Shown here piece by piece: positions 22,335 through 26,955 of a DNA stretch of 26,955 nucleotides. Position 1 is the first letter of the stretch. Each line of letters opens with the position of its first letter. The notes beneath the pieces are model-generated. The model was not told where the DNA came from. It ran no database searches and was given only the letters and a program-made list of their open reading frames with translations. This DNA comes from CAYNYM01 sp049366815 (GTDB lineage: Bacteria; Desulfobacterota; DSM-4660; Desulfatiglandales; HGW-15). The stretch lies in NCBI GenBank assembly GCA_049366815.1, contig JBMNCO010000078.1, positions 1-26,955 of the forward strand, written 5' to 3'. The translations under genes and the position numbers were made by a program.

Positions 22335-24431
22335 TCACACCGAAGGGTTAGGTTTAGCAAAAAGTGTTACAATAAAAGTGGAACCTTCCCCCTCTCTGCT
22401 CTCGGCCTGGAGGACGCCACCATGGCGTTCCACGATTTTCCGGCAAATGGCCAGCCCCATGCCTACCCCGTCGTATTTGCCCCGTCCGTGAAGCCGCTGA
22501 AAAGGCTTAAAGATCTTGGCGAGATGCCTGAGGTCGAATCCGATCCCGTTGTCCGCGACCCGGATTTCATAACCGCCGTTCCTGTAGGCCTTTCCCTTCC
22601 CGCGTCTTCCTCTGGCTTCTAGCGCCCGCGCAGTGACCAGCGCTCTCGGGGCTTCGCCCGGCCGGTGAAACTTGAGTGCATTGCCCACCAGGTTTTGCAT
22701 CAACTGGACCATCTGGTGATAGTCTGCCTGCACCGTTGGAAGATTCTCTGTTTCGACTGTGCCGCCGGTCGACAGGGTCCGGAACTCCAGGTTGGATAGA
22801 ACCTCCTTGAGGACCAGGTTCATATCCACTGTTTCGAAGGGCCTGGTGCGGGTAGAGATGCGGGAATATTCGAGAAGGGCTCGGATGAGGTTGCGCATGC
22901 GGGCGGAGGCGCTGATCATGCGTTCCAGGTAGTCTGTGCCCTGCTCATCCAGGACGTCCATGTACCGATCCCGAATCCTGTCTCCGAACATCTGGATTTT
23001 TCGAAGGGGTTCCTGGAGGTCATGGGAGGCCACGAAAGCGAACTCCTCCAGTTCTTTGTTGCTTTTTTCCAGGGCCTGCAAATATGATTTGCTCTTTGCC
23101 TCCTGCCGTTTTGATTCGGTAATATCTCTGACAAAGGCCCACATCTCTTTTGACTCTTCTTCTTCGCCCAAAGACAGATACACCCTGAGCTCCACAGGTA
23201 CCGGGGAGCCGTCTTTTCGGCAATATTCCTTTTCATACAGAGGCGTGTGTCCCTCTTTCCGGAGGGTTTCCATCATGCCGGCCTCCAGGTCGTTATAGGA
23301 CTCGGGGGTGATCTCCTGAACCGTCATCAGGCGAAGTTCCTTCTCGGTGTATCCCACCATATCTTCGAAGGCCGGGTTGACCTCGATAAACCGATTTTCC
23401 ATGTCGACCCTGGCAAAACCGTCCATGCTTTTTCTCAGGGTCTCCCCGTATATCTTACGGGCCTGTCGAAGGGCTTTCTCGGTCCGCCTGCTTTGGGTCA
23501 CATCCACCAGTCCGAGGACAAGGCCTGTTACTGCCCCCGCTTCGTTCTTCACGGGCTGAAGGCTCCAGTCCCAATAGGTCAGTCCACGATCGGGACTGTT
23601 TATGTATTCGAAGGGTCTTCCGAAAACAACATAGGGTTCTGCGGTCTCTACGACGTGGCGGAAGAGGGCCTGGTTTTCTTCGTGGGGATAAAGGTCGAAG
23701 TGATTCTTGCCCTCAAAGAAGGCCGGTGTCTGGCTCACCGCCTCGGCATAGGCCCTGTTGACCATGACAAAATTGAAATCCCTGTCCATGTAGGCGAGCA
23801 AGAAGTGCGTACTGGCGAAAATGCTCTCCAGCAGAGTTAGGCTCTCTTGAAGCATTCTGGTGGTGCCCTTGTGGCTGGTGATCTCCTCGTTCAGGTGACG
23901 GCAGGTTTTCAGAAGCTCAGAGGTCCGTTCTGTAACCTTGGACTCCAGTGCCTGGTGGGATTTCTCAAGGGAAGCCCGGGCTGCCTCCAAGGCTTCGGTC
24001 TGGCGGCGGAGCCTTTCCTCGGCCTGTATTTGCCGGGTCATATCGCGGGTGATGCCCAGGACCGTTTGTATGCGGCCTTCCCGGTCTTTCTCAGGCACGA
24101 TGCGCGCCTGAAAGTGATATTTGCCTTTGGGCCCGGTATACGTGAACTGAATCTCCTTCGGTTGTCCGGTCTCAAAAACTTGCCGGAAGGCATCGTCCCA
24201 GAGTTGGCAGAGCTCTTCCGGCATACCCAGTTCCCGGTTCGTGCGGCCAAGGTAGTCTGCCTGATCCAGGCCCGTGATCTCCTGAATCCTCTGATTGACG
24301 AAGACGTGACGGAGCCGGCGATCCACTCGGAAGATCAGGTCCGGGGCATTGTCTGCCAGGGACCTGAAATCCTCCGGAACACACACTTTATCGCAGGACT
24401 GATCTTTCTTGTTTACGTCTGCTTTGGCCAT
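22335..24431 (-). CDS. Triple-PAS sensor histidine kinase
   Basis: 698 residues without membrane segments. PAS1 spans about 21-135, a long coiled coil about 136-195, PAS2 about 200-315, PAS3 about 328-443, HisKA about 455-525 with His470 in FVASHDLQEPLRKI, and HATPase about 570-692 (N box LVGNALKF with Asn584, ADNGIGF, GVGMGLAICRKIVERHGG). The H-box type SHDLQEPLRK is the phytochrome/Rcp1-related kind. This fits an Rcp1-like receiver encoded directly upstream, so the two are probable partners. The PAS ligands are unknown. No Cys motif for heme or FAD was recognised. A promoter is visible 140-170 bases upstream. Confidence 0.94.
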   Translation of the reverse strand: MAKADVNKKDQSCDKVCVPEDFRSLADNAPDLIFRVDRRLRHVFVNQRIQEITGLDQADYLGRTNRELGMPEELCQLWDDAFRQVFETGQPKEIQFTYTGPKGKYHFQARIVPEKDREGRIQTVLGITRDMTRQIQAEERLRRQTEALEAARASLEKSHQALESKVTERTSELLKTCRHLNEEITSHKGTTRMLQESLTLLESIFASTHFLLAYMDRDFNFVMVNRAYAEAVSQTPAFFEGKNHFDLYPHEENQALFRHVVETAEPYVVFGRPFEYINSPDRGLTYWDWSLQPVKNEAGAVTGLVLGLVDVTQSRRTEKALRQARKIYGETLRKSMDGFARVDMENRFIEVNPAFEDMVGYTEKELRLMTVQEITPESYNDLEAGMMETLRKEGHTPLYEKEYCRKDGSPVPVELRVYLSLGEEEESKEMWAFVRDITESKRQEAKSKSYLQALEKSNKELEEFAFVASHDLQEPLRKIQMFGDRIRDRYMDVLDEQGTDYLERMISASARMRNLIRALLEYSRISTRTRPFETVDMNLVLKEVLSNLEFRTLSTGGTVETENLPTVQADYHQMVQLMQNLVGNALKFHRPGEAPRALVTARALEARGRRGKGKAYRNGGYEIRVADNGIGFDLRHLAKIFKPFQRLHGRGKYDGVGMGLAICRKIVERHGGVLQAESREGEGSTFIVTLFAKPNPSV

Positions 24432-24570
24432 AGATCATAATAATGATGAGATTTCGCCCTGATTGAGTTCAGGTCGGCGATGATGCTACATGTGTTGTTT
24501 TTTGTGCGACATGATGCCGGCTTGGGGTGTCCCAGGCACCCGGAGGCCCTATTCAATAGTCACACATTAA

Positions 24571-24600
24571 ATTATAGTCCGATATTTCCGCACAAATCAA
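24571..24600 (-). promoter_or_regulatory. Sigma-70-type promoter for the PAS kinase gene
   Basis: On the minus strand, TTGATT (24600-24595) is followed after 18 bases by a perfect TATAAT (24576-24571). Transcription would begin near 24564, giving a leader of about 130 bases before the kinase ATG at 24431. The leader contains a small GGGTG/CACCC hairpin. The 296-bp space between the Rcp1-like gene and the kinase supports an independent transcription start here. Confidence 0.6.
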
Positions 24601-24727
24601 GTTTTAAGGATTACAGAATCCAACGTTTCACGAGGACGTCTTCGCTCAAATCGGATGTGTTTCATGCAGCTTTTGGGGTGCCTATGCGAAGCTCAGGTGA
24701 CGAAAAAGCGCAATGATCGATGAGTCA

Positions 24728-25183
24728 TCAGATCCTGGATCCGTTTGGCAATTCTACCGTGTTGAACCAATAATCCATAAGATGTCTCATGGCCATGACA
24801 AGGGAATCATAGTCGGAGGGTTTGTGTAGAAACGAGTTGGCCCCGGCCCGATAACACCCATTGATGTCCTCTTCATTGCAGGAGGTGGTGAATATCACGA
24901 CGGGGACATTCTTGGTATGCTCGCAGGACCTGATCTCGGACAGGGCCTGATGTCCATCCATTCGGGGCATATTGAGGTCGAGCAGGATCAGGTCCGGCGT
25001 GGGATTCTCCTGCCGGTCCGCATAATTTCCTCTATTTAGCAGATAATCAAGCATCTCTGACCCATCGGAGACCAGGCGTAGGATATACTCGCTCCCGGCC
25101 TCTCCCAGTGCATCACGGGTCAGATAGTAATCGTCAGGGTCGTCGTCGACCATAAGGATGTGGCCAAAGGGTTTCATTTTCAT
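24728..25183 (-). CDS. Rcp1-like single-domain response regulator
   Basis: 151 residues with one receiver of the Rcp1 type: acidic pocket VDDDPDD (12-18), phospho-acceptor Asp69 in DLILLDLNMPRMDG, FTTS switch, and Lys121-Pro in LHKPSDYD. These receivers typically take phosphate from phytochrome-like PAS/GAF kinases. The next gene downstream is a kinase of matching H-box type. It lacks an output domain. The start is ambiguous: ATGAAAATG follows GGGGAGGAA, and the second ATG (25177) has slightly better spacing. Confidence 0.92.
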   Translation of the reverse strand: MKMKPFGHILMVDDDPDDYYLTRDALGEAGSEYILRLVSDGSEMLDYLLNRGNYADRQENPTPDLILLDLNMPRMDGHQALSEIRSCEHTKNVPVVIFTTSCNEEDINGCYRAGANSFLHKPSDYDSLVMAMRHLMDYWFNTVELPNGSRI

Positions 25184-25329
25184 TTCCTCCCCTTAGAGGT
25201 GCTCCGCAGGATCAAAAGTGATGCTGTCAGTTTTTTTACATGGACAATGCATGCCTGCCCACCGGTGGCACCATCTCTCGAGGCGTTTTTCCCTGATCAT
25301 TCGACATTACTCGTCCCTTATCGTACTTT

Positions 25330-25608
25330 TCAGATTGCAGGATCCAGTCCATTGCATTTATCCCCGATCAGGGTCGGAAGCATGCTCGTCCCGAATATTG
25401 ATCTCAAGTTTTTCCTGAAGACGGCAGCACCAAAGGGATAGACTGTGCACAGGCCGCTTGTGTGGATAAAAATCTTCCCGGGAGCACGGTTGTTTTCCTT
25501 GACCCTGTTGAGCAATTCCCAGGCCGAGGTCCCATCAAAGTCCCCGGAAAGTTCCAGGTGAACGCTGTCGCCTTTTTTGTTGATCATGATATTGAAATTG
25601 CGTGCCAT
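25330..25608 (-). CDS. Small STAS-like protein
   Basis: 92 residues from an ATG preceded by GGGGGCTCAAT. An ATG at 25650 would add 14 residues with no site. The pattern VHLELSGDFDGTSAWELLNRVKE, then KIFIHTSGLCTVYPFGAAVF, resembles a STAS or anti-sigma-antagonist fold, where the Ser or Thr phosphorylated in SpoIIAA-type proteins follows the D-S/T-S-G-like turn. Here the turn reads IHTSGL, so a phosphorylatable Thr or Ser is present. No matching anti-sigma kinase (RsbW-like) is in the window. It sits between two receiver genes and may bind a response protein. The family call is by pattern only. Confidence 0.6.
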   Translation of the reverse strand: MARNFNIMINKKGDSVHLELSGDFDGTSAWELLNRVKENNRAPGKIFIHTSGLCTVYPFGAAVFRKNLRSIFGTSMLPTLIGDKCNGLDPAI

Positions 25609-25700
25609 ATTGAGCCCCCTGATCTCATGATTCGTGACCCCCTCCCGCACAATCTTGCCTCCATGATCTACACCGGTGAAGCGGAAGTTTCTATTTCTAT

Positions 25701-26132
25701 TCAGAATCCGAATCCCAGCATCAATTGTTCGAGAGGCCGGCGGAGATTTGCGTACTCCTGTTCCTCTCCGCGTTTCTCATCCGTATTGCCATTCAGATAA
25801 TTGTGGACCCTTTTTTTGAGGTCGCCAACCTTGGATACCCCAAGCACAGCATAATCCGTATGCCGCCCGCAGGGCTGCTGTTCCAGGTCAGCTTTCAGTG
25901 AGAACACCGGTATGCCCTTGTCTCTTATCTCCTCAATTATCTTGACGAGCGGCCCTTCCGGAAGACCGGGGACCAGCCCTATGATCACCAGATCGGGACT
26001 TTCCCCTGCAATGATTTCCAGGATCCGGGGTGAGCCCTCTAAAATAAGCACATGGTACCCCTCTTCGTTCAGTTCGTCGGTCAGGAGCAACTGCATGGCG
26101 CTGTCCAGTTCCAAAAGAAGAATCCTATACAT
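25701..26132 (-). CDS. Degenerate receiver-domain protein lacking the phospho-acceptor Asp
   Basis: 143 residues from the ATG at 26132, which follows GAGGAG by four bases. An ATG at 26225 would add 31 residues without a site. The fold pattern is that of a receiver: YRILLLELDSAMQ (strand 1), DELNEEGYHVLILEG, ESPDLVIIGLVPGLPEG (strand 3), GIPVFSLKAD and LGVSKVGDLKKRV. The position that should be the phosphorylated Asp after PDLVII is Gly52, and the loop is PGLPEG. It is therefore a pseudo-receiver, probably working by protein contact. The charged tail (NTDEKRGEEQEYANLRRPLEQ) may be an interaction segment. Confidence 0.75.
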   Translation of the reverse strand: MYRILLLELDSAMQLLLTDELNEEGYHVLILEGSPRILEIIAGESPDLVIIGLVPGLPEGPLVKIIEEIRDKGIPVFSLKADLEQQPCGRHTDYAVLGVSKVGDLKKRVHNYLNGNTDEKRGEEQEYANLRRPLEQLMLGFGF

Positions 26133-26221
26133 GTTGCTCCTCTGTGAAATTGCAGTGATTATGAACCTCTTCTGCCCGACATCCTGATAACGGACAGGGC
26201 TTTTCCAACCATATCGGATGG

Positions 26222-26587
26222 TCATTGACGGGAATGAACGGCGATGACCTCATTGATTTTTTCAAGGAGTCTGTCTACGTAAATATCCTTGAGTAAATAT
26301 CCTTGTGTTTTGGTCAACCGTGGATCGCCTTTGAAATCTTCGTAGGAGGTGAGAATGATAATCGGCGGAGGCTCGGCCATGGCATGGATATCCATGATGA
26401 CACCGAAGCCATCTAGACCCCGGATGAGGATATCGAGAAGGACAATTTCAGGGCGGATTTCTTTAATTGTCTCGCAGGCCAGTTCGGGATCTTCCAAAAC
26501 GGTCATCCGGTGCCCTGCGTCAACCATTTCCATGGCCAACATGTCATCGTAGTATGGCTGATCATCGATGAGCAGGATATCCGACAT
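26222..26587 (-). CDS. Single-domain response regulator
   Basis: 121 residues, one complete receiver: IDD (7-9), phospho-acceptor Asp52 in IVLLDILIRGLDGF, ILTSYED switch, and Lys100 in YLLKDIYVDRL. It is the first gene of the leftward group of six signalling genes, 89 bases before the degenerate receiver. GAGG lies upstream of its ATG. It has no output domain. Confidence 0.9.
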   Translation of the reverse strand: MSDILLIDDQPYYDDMLAMEMVDAGHRMTVLEDPELACETIKEIRPEIVLLDILIRGLDGFGVIMDIHAMAEPPPIIILTSYEDFKGDPRLTKTQGYLLKDIYVDRLLEKINEVIAVHSRQ

Positions 26588-26816
26588 CTCGTTTAACCTC
26601 TATGTACAGCGGGGGATAGTATGTGTTCATGAGAATAATTCTAGAGTAAGAGGAGGTCCGCGGGTATCGGGAAAATCCTGTCTTTGGGGTCAGGAATTTA
26701 CCTAAATCTGAAACAGGGCGGGGCGCTGGGCGGACAGACCCGGGTAGGATGGGAGGTGGGCTTTGAACATCATAGGGGTGGCCCAAAAAGTTGCAGCGTG
26801 CATTTCATAGCAGTTC
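26588..26816. other. Non-coding stretch upstream of the signalling group
   Basis: These 229 bases precede the first gene of the leftward signalling group and should contain its promoter. A TACTAT -10-like box reads leftwards near 26625, but its -35 is poor. No gene or fold was recognised. Confidence 0.4.
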
Positions 26817-26955
26817 CCATCCAGAAATAGATGATTTCTGGATGGAGCGATCTGCTATCGGCATTCAGCGTTCAGCCTAATGCCTTGTTTTTGCATAGCA
26901 TTTGCTGATAGCTGATCGCTGAGGGCTGTTAGCGCGAATCCGGGAATGCTCATTT
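26817..26955 (-). repeat. Palindromic repeat element, right copy (inverted, cut by window end)
   Basis: This is the reverse complement of the element at 21036-21182. It starts at its inner end with CCATCCAGAAAT and runs to the last base of the window. The outermost eight bases of the outer terminal repeat would lie just beyond. The hairpin between CCATCCAGAAAT and ATTTCTGGATGG is perfect here. About 14 differences from the left copy, without insertions or deletions, suggest old divergence. Confidence 0.85.

Noticed and set aside
22360..22371. Third partial copy of the 28-bp repeat (AAGTGTTACAA)
   Set aside because: Only about 11 bases match and they lie inside the end of the PAS kinase coding region; chance similarity.
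1..26955. tRNA, rRNA, CRISPR array or transposase gene
   Set aside because: I looked for these by eye and found no cloverleaf, ribosomal segment, regularly spaced repeat or transposase-like protein.

Overview
The window looks like chromosomal DNA of an anaerobic Desulfobacterota (deltaproteobacterial) organism. The best sequence marker is a 42-residue desulforedoxin-like protein with the exact Cys-x2-Cys-x15-Cys-Cys spacing. Supporting context is a PfkB-type phosphofructokinase beside phosphoglycerate kinase, a DUF5752/trehalose locus, an AF1514-family protein, and very many two-component proteins. The genus cannot be told from sequence alone. A 100-N assembly gap lies at 2572-2671.

Layout. 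Positions 1-3611 hold central carbon metabolism: the tail of an unknown gene, a small membrane protein, pgk, a P-type ATPase remnant with its catalytic core missing (cut by the gap), and pfkB. After a 548-bp non-coding stretch come a site-2 protease with CBS domains and a stand-alone CBS protein (4160-5906). On the minus strand follow a translationally coupled pair, an EEP-family phosphohydrolase and a phospholipase D-VTT membrane fusion, and then nicotinate phosphoribosyltransferase (5910-10257). Positions 10541-13073 carry small stress or redox genes: a PepSY-like protein, desulforedoxin, an unknown conserved protein, a universal stress protein and an APS-kinase-like protein. Positions 13302-15945 hold a trehalose locus: DUF5752, a broken trehalose-synthase-like glycosyltransferase, and a GT20 trehalose-6-phosphate synthase.

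From 16 kb to the end the window is dominated by signal transduction: a receiver-HisKA kinase, a lone receiver, a NarL-type regulator, a receiver-HisKA_3 kinase, a triple-PAS kinase, an Rcp1-like receiver, a STAS-like protein, a receiver lacking its phospho-acceptor Asp, and another lone receiver. Interspersed are AF1514, a lytic transglycosylase, a PRC-barrel protein and a phasin-like coiled coil. The last six signalling genes all point leftwards and are bracketed by two copies of a ~140-bp palindromic element in inverted orientation (21036-21182 and 26817-26955). This is the most unusual arrangement in the window. A plausible reading is a phosphorelay: the PAS kinase signals to the Rcp1-like receiver, the receiver-HisKA_3 kinase signals to the convergent NarL regulator, and the STAS and degenerate-receiver proteins act as modulators. 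The pairings are inferred from position and domain class only.

Two genes are clear remnants with internal deletions (the P-type ATPase and the glycosyltransferase), so the region appears to be eroding or rearranging. No rRNA, tRNA, CRISPR array or recognisable transposase gene was found.
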